Assembly (NCBI GenBank): GCA_030522415.1
Contig: CM060112.1
Location: forward strand, 10,428,501-10,492,500
From: Channallabes apus
Taxonomy: Eukaryota; Chordata; Actinopteri; Siluriformes; Clariidae
Length of the DNA: 64,000 nucleotides
Reading direction: 5' to 3'
The translations under genes and the position numbers were made by a program. This document shows positions 1 through 11,381 of the stretch, piece after piece. Every line of letters starts with the position of its first letter. Positions within the stretch are counted from its first letter, which is position 1. A model generated the notes under the pieces. That model was not told where the DNA came from, ran no database searches, and worked only from the letters and a program-made list of their open reading frames with translations.

Positions 1-1
1 T

Positions 2-193
2 CAGAGGAGAGATTGTGAATATATCGGTAGAAGGATGCTGAGGTTGGAACTGCCAGGCAGGAGGTCTAGAGGAAGACCAAAGAGGAGATTTATGGATGCA
101 GTGAGAGAGGACATGAAGTTAGTTGGTGTGAGAGAAGAGGATGCAGAGGATAGGGTTAGATGGAGGCAGATGATTCGCTGTGGCGACCCCTGA
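2..193 (+). pseudogene. C-terminal end of a non-LTR retrotransposon (LINE) reverse-transcriptase ORF, 5'-truncated by the window edge
   Basis: One frame is open from base 2 to a TGA at 191-193 and encodes 63 residues. It includes RRMLRLELPGRRSRGRPKRR, then MDAVREDMKLVGV and EDAEDRVRWRQMIRCGDP. This basic tail with a final RCGDP is what I recall at the end of RT ORFs in abundant fish LINEs. The A-rich AAGAAGAAGAAG end at about 210-230 resembles the LINE 3' tail. The rest of the element lies left of the window. The exact clade is not assigned. Confidence 0.6.
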
Positions 194-386
194 AAGGGAA
201 GAGCCGAAAGACAAAGAAGAAGAAGAAAAAAAATACTACACTAACTAACCTTGTGTAAAAATTTAACTTCCCCTTTGTTAATCAATCAACCAATTAACCA
301 AGTTTAATTCACAATGTTTTAAACAGCATATTATTATTATTACCTTTCTTTTTTTTTGTCCCTTTTATCACCATACCGGACACTTA

Positions 387-989
387 TGGCGCTTTTCCAC
401 TGCATAGTACGGCACGACACGGTTCAGTTCAGCTCACTTTTGGGGGGTTTTCCACTGGGAACAGTACCTGGTACCTGGTCCTTTTTTTAGTACCACCTCA
501 GCCGAGGTTCCAAGCGCGCCGAACCGTTACCAAAACGTGATGTGTAAACTCTGCTGGTCACTGATTAGCCGGAGAAAATCGTCATTACTGCATCACCGAA
601 CTTGCGACATGAGACACAACAGAACCGCTATATTTAGAACAGCCAGCGAAGGATCGCACGCACCTTTTTGTATTAACCAAAAATTTTGGTTGGCTGCCAT
701 CAGCCTCTTTTGAAACAAACTCCTTCGTCTCGCTGTTAAAAACATCCACATGCAGAGAATGAAGAACACCATGCCGTCGATATGCTCCATTGTTGTGTGT
801 TTGTTTGTGGCGCGTTTACGATGATGTCACGGCAGTAGCGGCGCCGCGACTAAACGACACGTGAATAATCCCGCCCACTCTAAAGCGTTACTACACTGCA
901 GTGGAAGCGCAAACCGAGCCAAACTGCGCCGAACCGAAGTGAGTTGAACTGAACCGTGTCGTGCCGTTCTATGCAGTGGAAAAGAGGCA
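387..989. mobile_element. PIF/Harbinger-like non-autonomous DNA transposon (MITE)
   Basis: Inverted ends read TGGCGCTTTTCCACTGCATA on the left and TGCCTCTTTTCCACTGCATA (reverse complement) on the right, continuing with ACGGCACGACACGGTTCAG on both sides. TTA flanks both ends (384-386 and 990-992). A 3-bp TTA/TWA duplication is typical of PIF/Harbinger. The 603-bp interior has a 65-codon open frame on the minus strand (593-790) with no recognised domain. Confidence 0.65.
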
Positions 990-1044
990 TTATATCCTCA
1001 ATCTCTGGCACAGGATTCACAACCCTCTCATTTTCTAACCGGGC

Positions 1045-1140
1045 TTAGGACCAGCACTGCAAGCTGTGGCTGGGTTTATTGGGGTGTACAGTAGGGTTAA
1101 GGATCTTGCCCAAGGACCCAACAGTGGCCACATGATTACC
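1045..1140 (-). repeat. Decayed SINE fragment (HpaI-like family)
   Basis: The stretch around GGGTTAAGGATCTTGCCCAAGG followed by CCAACAGTGGCC matches the same segment of the SINE at 7127-7320. The rest is not alignable by eye. Confidence 0.35.
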
Positions 1141-2198
1141 ACCATAAGTTTTGTTGTTGTTGTTGTTGTTTGCAAATGAAGAGTTATGCATCGTTAACAC
1201 TTTTTGTCCCAAGCTGGCTACAGTATATGGTCATGATGGTTTTGCTCTAGTTTGTCCCCCTAGTAGAATAACTGACACTAGCTTTGACATTTTTCATTTA
1301 GAATGGATGCAAACTTTTAACACTTTAAGTTAGGACACCTCAGTATGTTTAGATGGCCGGACATATGCATGCGGAGTGGTAAAAATAATGAAACCTGTAA
1401 TACATATCCACATGTCCCTTGAGCAAAAAGTTAAATTAATGAGCAACATATCTCCCTGTTTTCATTTATAGAGCAGGTAGGAAAAATACTTGTGAATCAC
1501 CGCATCCTCAATTCTAATCGGAGACGCATAAATCTGTTGGTGAGTGCATGACACAAAATTAATTGTTCTGACTCAAGACTGATGACTCCGATGAAGATTC
1601 ACACAGTGGGGCTAATTTCAGGACGGTATCAACAACAACCTCCGGTGAATTCGAAAGGGTTCTCGCAGAGCAAGGACTTGAAATGCATTATACAGTATAT
1701 GCTCTGGTGGATTTAATTGAAACTGAAAACGTTATGTTCCACTCTAGCGATTCCCTAATAAGCACACAATCGCCGACCAATGTCGTGGCACACGTAGGTT
1801 CCCTTTCCCCTGACCTTATTTGGTCCAAAGCTTGGACTCTCTACCTGCCTGAACTCACAGGAAAATAAAGAAGCTAACATCCAAGACTATTTATAGACCC
1901 TTTATCTTCTTCTGACAGAGCAATTTATCTATAAACTCTGAAGACAATAACTTTAGAACATATCATCTTCTTTTACTTTTTTGGGTTCAAAAGACAAAAA
2001 TTGTAAATCATGTTTAAATGCAATCATGTTTGTTTGCTGCAGTGAGAAATAGAGGGCAATAGCAACGATTGTCAGATATTTAAGTTTTCTTCCATAAGTC
2101 ATGGTGTAATACATACAGTATACTATCCATTCATCAAGGAACCGTGGGGGGGGAGGGGGTGCAATGTTGATCAACATCGTATTTATACCCATTGGAAA
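1141..2198. other. No gene or clear element seen
   Basis: A (TTG)n run lies at 1151-1170. The open frames are short, lack splice context and have no recognisable protein similarity. Confidence 0.5.
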
Positions 2199-2336
2199 TA
2201 CGCCTAATATGCATGTCTTTGGACTGTCGGAGGAAACCGGAGTACCCGGAAACATACAGTACAAACTCCATGGAAATGGAACCCAGACCCTTGAGGTGCA
2301 AGGCGACAGTGCTAAAGAGTAAGCCACCGTACCGTC
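2199..2336 (-). repeat. tRNA-headed SINE fragment (main family)
   Basis: Contains the diagnostic ATGCATGTCTTTGGACTGT, GGAGGAAACCGGAGTACCCGG, and a degraded tRNA-like head (AGGTGCAAGGCGACAGTGCTA), in reverse orientation. Confidence 0.7.
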
Positions 2337-2741
2337 ACATATAGTGTGGATACTCTGAACTGTTTAAAGTGGTAGAAGTGATACAAACATTATTTAACCG
2401 ACTTCCCTAAATATCTGGGCCACTCTAATAAATAATCTGGTGTTAAAAGCACATCCATTACTCCAGACTCACATTCTCCCCTTTTAGCAGCCCTATATAA
2501 TTAATTGATTATTCTTAAACCAGAATGTGTCTGCTGAAAGCTTAGTCTAACCTTATGGTTCCAAACAAACTTCATTATAATTGTGATAAATGACATGACC
2601 TTCTGTAGATGGACATTATTTCTATTGATTGTTTCTGCCCTGCTTTCTTTGTAACCAGGTCTAGTTATCATTTATAATGACTTTCCTGTTCAGCTCTACT
2701 TCCTGCAGGGGGAACATAAGCGGTAGATTAAATCGCTGAAA

Positions 2742-2790
2742 ATGTCTCAGCTGCTCATAGACCTGCTGTGTAACTTCTTCTGCATGAACA
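2742..2790 (+). other. Possible short first coding exon, unidentified
   Basis: ATG at 2742 opens 16 codons (MSQLLIDLLCNFFCMN) and is followed directly by a perfect donor GTAAGT at 2791. The surrounding 2640-2790 segment has less low-complexity sequence than its neighbours. I do not recognise the peptide. Joining it to the exon at 42270 would put the frame out and hit a stop at once, so it is not an in-frame rgs8 start. It may be chance. Confidence 0.15.
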
Positions 2791-3292
2791 GTAAGTCAGA
2801 GGTGTAGCATGGACCGGGGTAGGGGCGAAGTTATGTCTGGACCCCTCTGAAATATTGACTGCTTATTCACTGATGATGAATATACAGTAATACACATAAA
2901 TTCACTGTTTAATGTTCATTTCATGTTCTTTCCCGAACATCCGATCATATGGCAGCAGTTCAGTTCAAAACATCTCGCAGATATCTTTACATCATGTTGA
3001 CAAAACTACCTGAGTGCGCATAAGTGTTCCTAAGATTGGTGAATAATAGTCATATTTATGACTACATATTTAACTACCCCTGACAAACACTTCGTATTGT
3101 TTTGCTGATTCACATTTTATGCTAATGTTTAACCAATCACGATCGATGTTTCGCTAATTTCTGTGAGAAAGCGACCAGCAATCGATCTTCTCTCTGTGCA
3201 TAGGGGTCAGGGGTCACAGTCATTGCAGTACTAAAGATTAAATTAATTTGTGAAGAGATGAGAAAATATGATCAATAAACCCACAACATGAT

Positions 3293-3627
3293 TACTTACA
3301 CTCTCACTCACTCATTGTCAATACCGCTTTATCCTGTAGGGTCGCGGGGGTCTTGGAGCCCAAGAGACTTAGGGCATGGAGCAGGGTACACACCCAGGAC
3401 AGGGTGCAAATCCGTCGCAGGGCACACACACTCATTCACATACTGTACTACAGGCAATTTGAAAAACACCAATTAGCATAATCTGCATGTCTTTGGGAGG
3501 AAAACAGAGTACCTGGAAGAAACCCAGCAAGCGCAGGGAGAACATGCACACAGACCCGAGGCAGGAATCGAACCTGGAACCTGGAGGTGATGGAGGCGAC
3601 ACTGCTAACGCCTAAGCCACCGCACCA
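3293..3627 (-). mobile_element. tRNA-derived SINE, nearly full length (main family)
   Basis: Reverse orientation: tail (ACTCACTCATT, then ATACCGCTTTATCCTGTAGG) at the left, tRNA-like head at the right. A 12-bp target duplication CCACAACATGAT flanks it at 3281-3292 and 3628-3639. The family has a Pol III type head (TAGTGGTTAGCACTGTCGCC; B-box GGTTCGATTCC), a conserved core with GGTTTCCTCCGGGTACTCC, a GTGTGTG-rich middle and a (GAAT)n tail. It resembles V-SINE type elements. Confidence 0.8.
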
Positions 3628-4494
3628 CCACAACATGATGAATACAGTTTATTATTAAGTCTGACATTCTCATGCATTTTGAGTTGCCGCTAGACAGAAT
3701 TAGAATTACTGGTGGTGTTTTTGTCATATTGTTTTTATTAAAACTAAAAATAAAGAATTTTTAAAAAAGAAATGTTGCCATGGGCCTGGCTCACCAGGTC
3801 TATTCTGCGATAGAGTCCTCTGTGTCCACATGGATTTCATCAAGGTTCTCAGTTTTGCCCTACTTTCCAAAAGCACCTACTGTAGCTATACCACTTCAAA
3901 TGAAGCTGTCTGGAAATATCATTATCTGAAGATCCTACAAATCCTACACTGTACATCTTACATATGCATGGATGGTTGAAGGAATTATATTAAAGTTTCA
4001 ATCAAAACTCAGGTCATGGCATCTTATATGTTGTGACCTTGACAGATTGACTGGTCATGAGCTACAGATTCCTAATCTTTTTTTTTTTTTTTTTTTTAAT
4101 CAACGACAATTAACAGCTTTTTAAATCTGTGCGAATATTGCCATGCAGAATCTGTTTTACAACTAATTTGATGATTAATAAGCTGCTAATGCAAACTGAT
4201 TAGAAGCGATCCTAATGACTGTGCACTTTCAATAAAACACTGAAGAGGCCCATGAAAGCTTAAGACTAATGAGAGAAATCATCCACAATTAGGTTTAATT
4301 AATATTGGTTTTAGTGCTCTTTAATTTTGCCTCTTTTAATTTTAAAGAGTTGTTCACACTTTAAATCATTCTTGATCTTGCCCATGTTGTCTTCCTGAAA
4401 AACCGGCCTAGCCCTTGCTGGCTGCTTTTGATTTGTCTAGAGTACTATATACTGTATTGATTAAATTTTGATTCTAAAATTGTTTTATATAAGG

Positions 4495-4618
4495 AGCGGA
4501 TTGGCACCCTGTCCAGGGTGTACCCCGCCTTGTGCCCTAAGCCACCTGGGATAGGCTCCAGGCCCCCCGCGACCCTGAATAGAAGGATAAAGCGGTATAG
4601 AAGATGAATGAATGAATA
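4495..4618 (+). repeat. SINE 3' fragment (main family)
   Basis: Only the 3' third is present: GGATTGGCACCCTGTCCAGG through GCGGTATAGAAGATGAATGA. This is the usual 5'-truncated form. Confidence 0.75.
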
Positions 4619-5324
4619 TAAGGAGCATTCAAGTCAAACCAGGACTTTTGATTGTGCAGAATAACAGAACCCAGTTATGAGAGTAAAAACTCCCTTTATT
4701 TCTCTATATAACCCCCTGCTACACTAGTGCACTTATTGTACCCCAGCATTCCCAACACTCGTTCTTGGATACCATCAAGGTAGAAAGTTTTCTAGAGCTA
4801 TGATCAGACTGCGTGCTTCACATCTGAAAAGCTGACCTCTGTGGAACTCCTTTAAAGGCCCTGAAATGTGGCAATAACTCTGGACCAAATTCTTGTAATG
4901 TGCAAGTGGTGTTGGTGAATGAGTGTGTTTACGGTTCCCACAGACAGTTGTTATCCATCGATTTTCAAGGATCAGCACTCAATGTAGAATATGTTCATGG
5001 GAACGACTGCAGTGGATTAGAGCCACCTTGCCTGGGATCACCGGACTATGCTTGAAATCTTCTGGGAATGTTAACGAGTTTTTACGCCTTCATTCATGGG
5101 TACTTTCATCACAGGTGCCAGTTTGATTTGAACATCCCGGGACATGGCTACTATATTAACTCGTTCACTTCTATTTACATTCATCTAACTGTAAAGCACA
5201 TTTGAATGAAAAGTATACATAATTCACCTTTTTTTTTTATTTCGCCTGTACCACAGTAATTTGCAACATTGAAAGTAAAAAAATTACGAAATACCCGTGC
5301 TGTAGTCTGACCTGATCCATGTCC
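4619..5324. other. No gene or clear element seen
   Basis: Overlapping open frames on both strands at 4775-5126 lack splice sites or recognisable similarity and are taken as chance. Confidence 0.5.
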
Positions 5325-5484
5325 ATGAGGAAACCGGAGTACCCGGAGGAAACCCACCAAGCACGGGGAGAACATGCAAACCCCATGCACACAGAGACGG
5401 GAATCGAGCCTGGCCGGGGAATCGAACCCAGACCCTGGAGGTGCAAGGCGACAGTGCTAACCACTACACCACCGCACCGCCCTG
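5325..5484 (-). repeat. SINE 5' half (main family)
   Basis: Reverse orientation. The head and core (GGAAACCGGAGTACCCGGAGG to CACCACCGCACCGCCC) are present; the 3' half is missing. Confidence 0.75.
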
Positions 5485-6611
5485 TGTTTAACATGTTGTT
5501 TCATATTGTTGAACCCTACAGTATGTGGGTTCGGATTTAGAGTTTGGCCATTTAATCAGATCCAGTTCCACCCACTAGATGGAGGTTCTTCAGTAAGACG
5601 AAGCTCCTACTGGCTATTGGCCAAGGATGGCCATGGCATTTTCTGGATTCTAACTCATGATCTCTTAAACATTTCTCATCACACACACGCACACCATATC
5701 GTTTTGCAAACTCTCTACAGACTGAGTGAAAAAAGTGAAAAGGGTAAAATATAAATGCAATGGCTGGCTGAAACAGTGTGAAACGTGTCATCATTAACAA
5801 CCTAACCACGACTGCATCTGGCCTGTTTGCGCACAGTTAGTCAGGTGTTCAAACATTTACTTCCCCACTCTGCCCACTCAGTGTTATACAGACACAGAGG
5901 ATTCACATCCATCACATGTCCTAGAATAGCACACTACAGCTTCTCTAGCCCCAGACAAACATCTCAAGTAAACCAAGAGCCACAAACACAGCTTTCGAGT
6001 CGATAAGTGACACTCACAGCAAATGTTAACTGACCCCATGGTACATCAAACAAAATGCCAACAGAGCTTTGCAGGATTCCCTCGTTGCTTCAGCATTTAT
6101 TTGTTATTTGCTCACATCTATTAGTGTAGCTCGATCGATACCAAACCTCCACGGATATTTAATGATTTTTATTTTTTTTTTTCCCCCTCTGCTTTTACAC
6201 ACACATAACTCCTCGGTTTAATAAACACAGAGCCACGTCTATATGCGACTTCCATCAGCCAAATAAAGCAGCTAATTTAGTATCAGAAGAACAAAGTGTT
6301 TCCAGCACAAAGAAGTGAAATTATTCGAGCAGATGGCACATACTGTTCATGGAGTCACACTAGATCTCAGGCAAACATTCGGAAATGAAACGTTTGCTAA
6401 GCTCTTTCCATGCATATCTCGAGCTGAGCCAAAAACGCCAGTCAGCCTTTGTGAGTAATATGTCTCAAGGGCATGGGTTCGTGAAAATTAGGCAGAATTA
6501 TTAGCGAAAATATTTTGGGATATATCTCACATTTAATGCTGTGATTATGTTAATTACAAGTTTCAAACAATTAGCTAATCACCTCCATGAATTAAAAAAA
6601 AATCAAAGTGT
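5485..6611. other. No gene or clear element seen
   Basis: Single-copy looking sequence within the window. Open frames near 5506-5809 overlap on both strands with no supporting signal. Confidence 0.5.
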
Positions 6612-6624
6612 ATGTACAGATTAT

Positions 6625-6992
6625 GGCGGCGCGGTGGTGTAGTTGTTAGCACTGTCGCCTTGCACCTCCAGGGTCTGGGTTCGATTCCCCGGCCAGGCTC
6701 GATTCCCGTCTCTGTGTGCATGTTCTCCCCGTGCTTGGTGGGTTTCCTCCGGGTACTCCGGTTTCCTCCCACAGTCCAAAAGATATGCAGGTTAGGCTAA
6801 TTGGTGTTCCTAAATTGCCCGTAGTGTGTGATTGAGTGTGTGTATGTGTGTATGTGTGTGTGCCCTGCGATGGATTGGCACCCTGTCCAGGGTGTACCCT
6901 GCCTAGTGCCCGAAGTCTCCTGGGATAGGCTCCAGGTCCCCCGCGACCCTGAACACAGGATTAAGCGGTATAGAAGATGAATGAATGAATGA
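6625..6992 (+). mobile_element. Full-length tRNA-derived SINE (main family)
   Basis: A well-preserved copy: head GGCGGCGCGGTGGTGTAG, then A/B-box-like promoter elements, core, and GAATGAATGAA tail. A perfect 13-bp target duplication ATGTACAGATTAT flanks it (6612-6624 and 6993-7005). The intact duplication and low divergence imply fairly recent insertion. Confidence 0.88.
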
Positions 6993-7039
6993 ATGTACAG
7001 ATTATTTTATTTAATTACATTTTTTTATTTTCCACATAC

Positions 7040-7480
7040 TGTACACTCACTCATCGTCTAGTCTGCGTTATCCTGTCTTGTGTCTTGGGGGACCTGGAGC
7101 CTATCCCAGGAGACAAGCCGGGGTACATTTACATTTAGGCATTTGGCAGACGCTCTTATCCAGAGTGAGTTACATTTTTATCTCATTAAACATCTGAGCA
7201 GTTGAGGGTAAAGGGCCTTGCTCAAGGGCCCAACAGTGGCAACTTGGTGGTTGTGGGATTTGAACCTGGAATCTTCCGAACCGTAGTCCAATGCCGTAAC
7301 CACAGAACTACCCCTGGCCTGGGGTACACCCTGGACAGGCTGCCAATATACTGTATCGCAGGACACACACACACATTCACACACTACAGAGCAATTTGGT
7401 AACACCAGTCAACCTAATCTGCATGTCTTTGGTCTGTGGGAGGAAACTAGAGTACCAGGAGGAAACCCACAAAGCATTTC
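7040..7480 (-). mobile_element. Older SINE copy split by another SINE; left arm of an inverted pair
   Basis: Reverse copy of the main SINE family. It is interrupted at GGGGTAC by the insertion at 7127-7320 and resumes with GGGGTACACCCTGGACAGG at 7321. It abuts a forward copy at 7485-7742, making an inverted pair. Confidence 0.7.
7127..7320 (-). mobile_element. HpaI-like tRNA SINE nested in another SINE
   Basis: Reverse orientation. Its 3' end (ATTTGGCAGACGCTCTTATCC) is at the left and its tRNA-like head at the right. A 7-bp duplication GGGGTAC lies at 7120-7126 and 7321-7327. The 3' part AGTCGCTCTGGATAAGAG-type motif is shared with LINE tails in many fish SINEs. Confidence 0.75.
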
Positions 7481-7484
7481 CACC

Positions 7485-7742
7485 TCAAATCTGTGTGCAT
7501 AGAGTTTGCATGTGTTCTCCTGGGTTTCCTCTGGGTTCTCCAGTTTTCTCCCACAGTCCAAAGTAGTTGGCAAGTAATTGTCGTTCCTAAATTGCCCATG
7601 GTGTGTAAATAAGCATGTGTGTAAATAAGTGTATGTGTGTTTGCCCAGTGATGTATTGGCACTTCATCCAGGGTGTATCCCGCCTCAAGTCTTACGTCTC
7701 ACTGTATACAGGATAATACGGTATAGACGATGAGATGAGTGA
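7485..7742 (+). mobile_element. Degraded main-family SINE, right arm of an inverted pair
   Basis: Starts inside the family (GTGTGCATAGAGTTTGCATG) and runs to the tail-like GGTATAGACGATGAGATGAG. It points away from the copy at 7040-7480. Confidence 0.65.
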
Positions 7743-8494
7743 ACATGGTACTGCATGATGTGGCCCAATTATAGTTACACACACACACACACACATATAT
7801 ACACATGATCTCCCCTGTAACCACAGCTACAGCAGCAGTAATAGCAGTCATTTCTCTCTTTATTTTTCTCAGCATCATAAAATCACATCCCGAAGACTTT
7901 CCTGTACTGGAAAATGTATTAACACTTTAGACACTATAATGTTAAATAAACATTTCCTTGTCCAGATCAAATATTAAACATATTTCCTTGGTAAATGGCA
8001 TGTTTTTTTTTAACCTGATTAATTTTAAGTATAGGTTATGTAAATCATGCACCCTGTAAATGAGCTGTTACTATAGAAACTGTAACTTATACGACTTGCA
8101 TATCTACAGTAATATGCTGTACTGTATTCCTGTATTCTAAATTACAGTGGTCACGACTGTCAGCGCTACTGTTAATCGTTTCACAATTCAGCAGCGCTGC
8201 TCTGTGAATATTTTTATACAGACGATAAGACCATGATACTAGTTTGTCAGTGATAATTAGCATCTTTAAGCTCAGAATGCAATTGTGGACACACGGGTCA
8301 TTTTTGGCATACAGTCCATGCTTTCATAAGACAGAGAAATGCTATGTTGAAAAGCTGTAAAGACAATTTAAAGTTTGCCTAATTAACAAGATTTTATCAG
8401 ACTGAAACATGACAGCAGCTGCTAGCAATTTGTACAAACAAACTTATCTCAACCTTGCACGAAATATTAGTCTTTTACCAATGCGTTTAAATGC

Positions 8495-8532
<38 letters not shown>

Positions 8533-9190
8533 CTTTGTTTCTCAAATGCTCGTTGTGGGCCGACCGTCTGTGTGCGTTCCAACACCTGCACAAAGCCATC
8601 TGTGTGCTCTGACAGGATTGCGGCAACGTATCGTCAGTTTGATAAAGCAAAGCAGACTTGCGTCAGAAGCAGCCGCTGATGATCGCTAACGGGATGTGGC
8701 CAATACCCAGAGAGAATTTCAAAAAGCAACCCTTTTACACATACAAGCCCGCTCTCAGTGTGGGTCCCATAATGCATCTGGCGTTCTCACCTACTTGTGA
8801 AGGTTCCCTGGGGCTCCAGAGTTTGGCATATGCTGATGCTGGATTGAGGCCAACAGCCTGCCAGTATGATGAGGTGCTGGAGGTGACAGGACCAGCACCT
8901 GTGTGCACACCCTGCCACCCAAGGTGTGAGAGGTGTCACTTCAGCACAATTCAAGTGATTCTCGTGTCAGAAGTTAGCAAATGTGTCTCTTTTTGAAGTT
9001 GATTGCACATGTTGAGGTGAACTTGATGATGTTCTTTTTTTTTGTGATTGTGGAACGTTTAAGGAATTTGAAGGATCTGGTCTTATTCTTGTCTGGATGT
9101 GGTCTAAAAATATTCTTTCTTTTTTTTTATTCAGCGCATATGCAAATCATACAAATGTGCACTTAGTTTAACAATGACATACATTCATCT
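7743..9190. other. No confirmed gene; one open frame of unknown meaning
   Basis: A (TG)18 microsatellite is at 8496-8531. A 112-codon frame at 8658-8996 contains a Cys-rich end (CTPCHPRCERC) but no recognised domain, splice support or start context. A copy of an unknown repeat is possible. Confidence 0.35.
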
Positions 9191-9194
9191 TTTA

Positions 9195-9490
9195 TAATGC
9201 TCATCCTGTTCAGGGTCACTGGCACCTGGAGCCAATCCCAGGAGAGGCTGGGCGTGATGCAGGATACATCATGAACAGGGTGCCAGTCAATTACAGGATA
9301 CACACACACTACAGGCAATTTGGGAATGCCAGTTAACCTGATCTGCATGTTTTTGGACTGTGGGAGGAAACCAGAGTACCCGAAGGAAACCCACCAAGCA
9401 TGGGGAGAACTTGTAAACTCCATACACACAAAGATCCAAGACAGGAATCGAGCCCTTCACCCTGAAAGTGCAAGGGCACAGTGTTAAGAG
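9195..9490 (-). repeat. Decayed main-family SINE
   Basis: Recognisable blocks: CAGGGTCACTGGCACCTGG, CTGCATGTTTTTGGACTGTG, and GGAGGAAACCAGAGTACCCG. It is divergent and lacks a clear head. Confidence 0.6.
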
Positions 9491-9534
9491 TGCATAGTCA
9501 AAACTAATGCAGAGTAACTTTCCAAAAATTGCAA

Positions 9535-9709
9535 TGCTGGCTATGATAGAAAGGCACCAGAACATCCAGTGCATCACGACCCTCAGCACAAGCTGCCAAC
9601 CTAGCCTTCAAATTCAGACAAACAAGTCTGATCCATGGAGGCCCCATCTTGCAACCCACAGCAACCCTAAGGAGACACTGCCAGTGTCATGATGCCAGAC
9701 ACCACAACA

Positions 9710-9712
<3 letters not shown>
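9535..9712 (+). pseudogene. Tc1/mariner transposase fragment (C-terminal part)
   Basis: Blocks around ACAAACAAGTCTGATCCATGG and AGGCCCCATCTTGCAACC match the region that, in intact fish Tc1 relatives, follows the last catalytic Glu. The same block occurs at 39219-39245. Frames are broken. Confidence 0.5.

Positions 9713-9752
<40 letters not shown>
9711..9752. repeat. (TC)n microsatellite
   Basis: About 21 CT/TC units directly after the Tc1 fragment. Confidence 0.95.
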
Positions 9753-9754
<2 letters not shown>

Positions 9755-11037
9755 GTGAGATATACAGAATGATATAGTATATAGTTCATTAATTAAGTGA
9801 AAAAATACATTATTAGAAAATAACACCATCTTGGTGGTGCCAGTGATTCCTCTTAAACCAACCTCATGCTGAGCATTCTTCTAAAGCACCATGCCCTGGC
9901 ATGCTTTATTCCTCTCAAAGTTTACATGTACTTCTCCTCTGCGGCTCCGAAGCATCGGACCCATTAAACATAACAAACTACACCCTTACACAAAACACAT
10001 CCTAGCAGAGTTATGACCTATCATAACTAATTACGGTAAATGTGCCCATGCTTATGTGATTTCATTTACCACCATTATCATATTCTCATGAAGAGCTCAA
10101 ACCCAATGTGAGACTATTAGTAGCTCAATCTCCTGACCCCATTTGTACTTGATCTCTGCTGCTGAATGAGATCACCTCCATTAGTGAGTATTATTTCCAT
10201 CTAGGGCATGAGGATTGATGAACACATTTCTTATAGCACGTGGTTAGCGTGACTCTCCGTATGCAATTAGTATTGATTCAGTAGGACAGTGAAAAATAAG
10301 GTTTACTCCAATCGACCAGCCATGTTCCATTACAACGCCTTGACTCGAGAGAATATAATATTTCTTGTTTTTTTTTTTTATGTGAAAGTGTATTTCTTGT
10401 CTGCTTTGAATTGTTAATAAATATTTCATTTGGACTAGGAGTGTTGTTCTGCTACAGTACAGTGCTTTCTGTATTAAAAGGGAGTTAAACAATTAATCTA
10501 AAGTTTTCATAATTGGCATTTACTGATGGTACAACTTATGAGATGTCACAGCTGTTTTTGATTTTTTTTTTTTTTTTTTTTACCTTTAACAAATGTAAAG
10601 CCATTAAACCACACTGCTGTTTCCTTGATTACAATTAATCCTCAATTCTGATTGGCCAGATGGCCTGAAAGAGCAGCTTTGATTGTAGGTGCTGATGTTG
10701 ATGATGTTATTATTTAACATTTTTTAAAAAGGTGTCTCCAGTTTCATTTCAGATCTTTGTAGTAGGTAGAGCTAAAAGTGTAGTGCAATGGAGAAATTTG
10801 CGTGCTGTGATTTGTCAGTGATGGATGGATGGATGGATGGACTATATGTTACAGCAGTAAGTTCAGAAATTATACAACAACATACAAGCAACAAGGTATA
10901 GAATATTAAGGCTAGGTTAAAATTTAAAATAACAATAAAGGCTAAAGTTATTAAAAACTGGAAAAATGATTACATGTATATAATGTTTACAATAGTGCAG
11001 TCAGGTGTGGATCTAAAAAAACTGCATTAACATATAT
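9753..11037. other. No gene or clear element seen
   Basis: Poly-T at 10561-10580 and a (GGAT)n run at 10822-10838 are the only simple repeats. Confidence 0.5.
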
Positions 11038-11049
11038 GACAAACTGCAT

Positions 11050-11381
11050 TCATTCATTTTCTATACCGCTTAATCCTGTGTTCAGGGTCGCAGGGGACCT
11101 GGAGCCTATCCCAGGAGACTTCGGGCACTAGGCGGGGTACACCCTGGACAGGGTGCCAATCCATCGCAGGGCACACACTCATACGCACATTCACACACTA
11201 CGGTCAATTTGGGAACACCAATTAGCCTACCCTGCATATCTTTGGACTGTGGGAGGAAACCGGAGTACCCGGAGGAAACCCACCAAGCAAACTCCATGCA
11301 CACAGAGACGGGGAATCGAACCCAGACCCTGGAGGTGCAAGGCACAGAAACAGTGCTAACCACTACACCACCGCGCCGCCC
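11050..11381 (-). mobile_element. Full-length tRNA-derived SINE (main family)
   Basis: Reverse orientation. A 12-bp target duplication GACAAACTGCAT lies at 11038-11049 and 11382-11393. The middle is shortened: part of the head region (catgcaaactccatg side) is deleted relative to 6625-6992. Confidence 0.85.

Noticed and set aside
6625..6700. Possible tRNA gene (A and B box)
   Set aside because: Head of a dispersed SINE; it does not fold into a full cloverleaf and continues into the SINE body.
8658..8996. 112-codon open frame with CTPCHPRCERC
   Set aside because: No domain, splice support or start context; the Cys spacing is not a known finger. Kept only as a note in the region entry.
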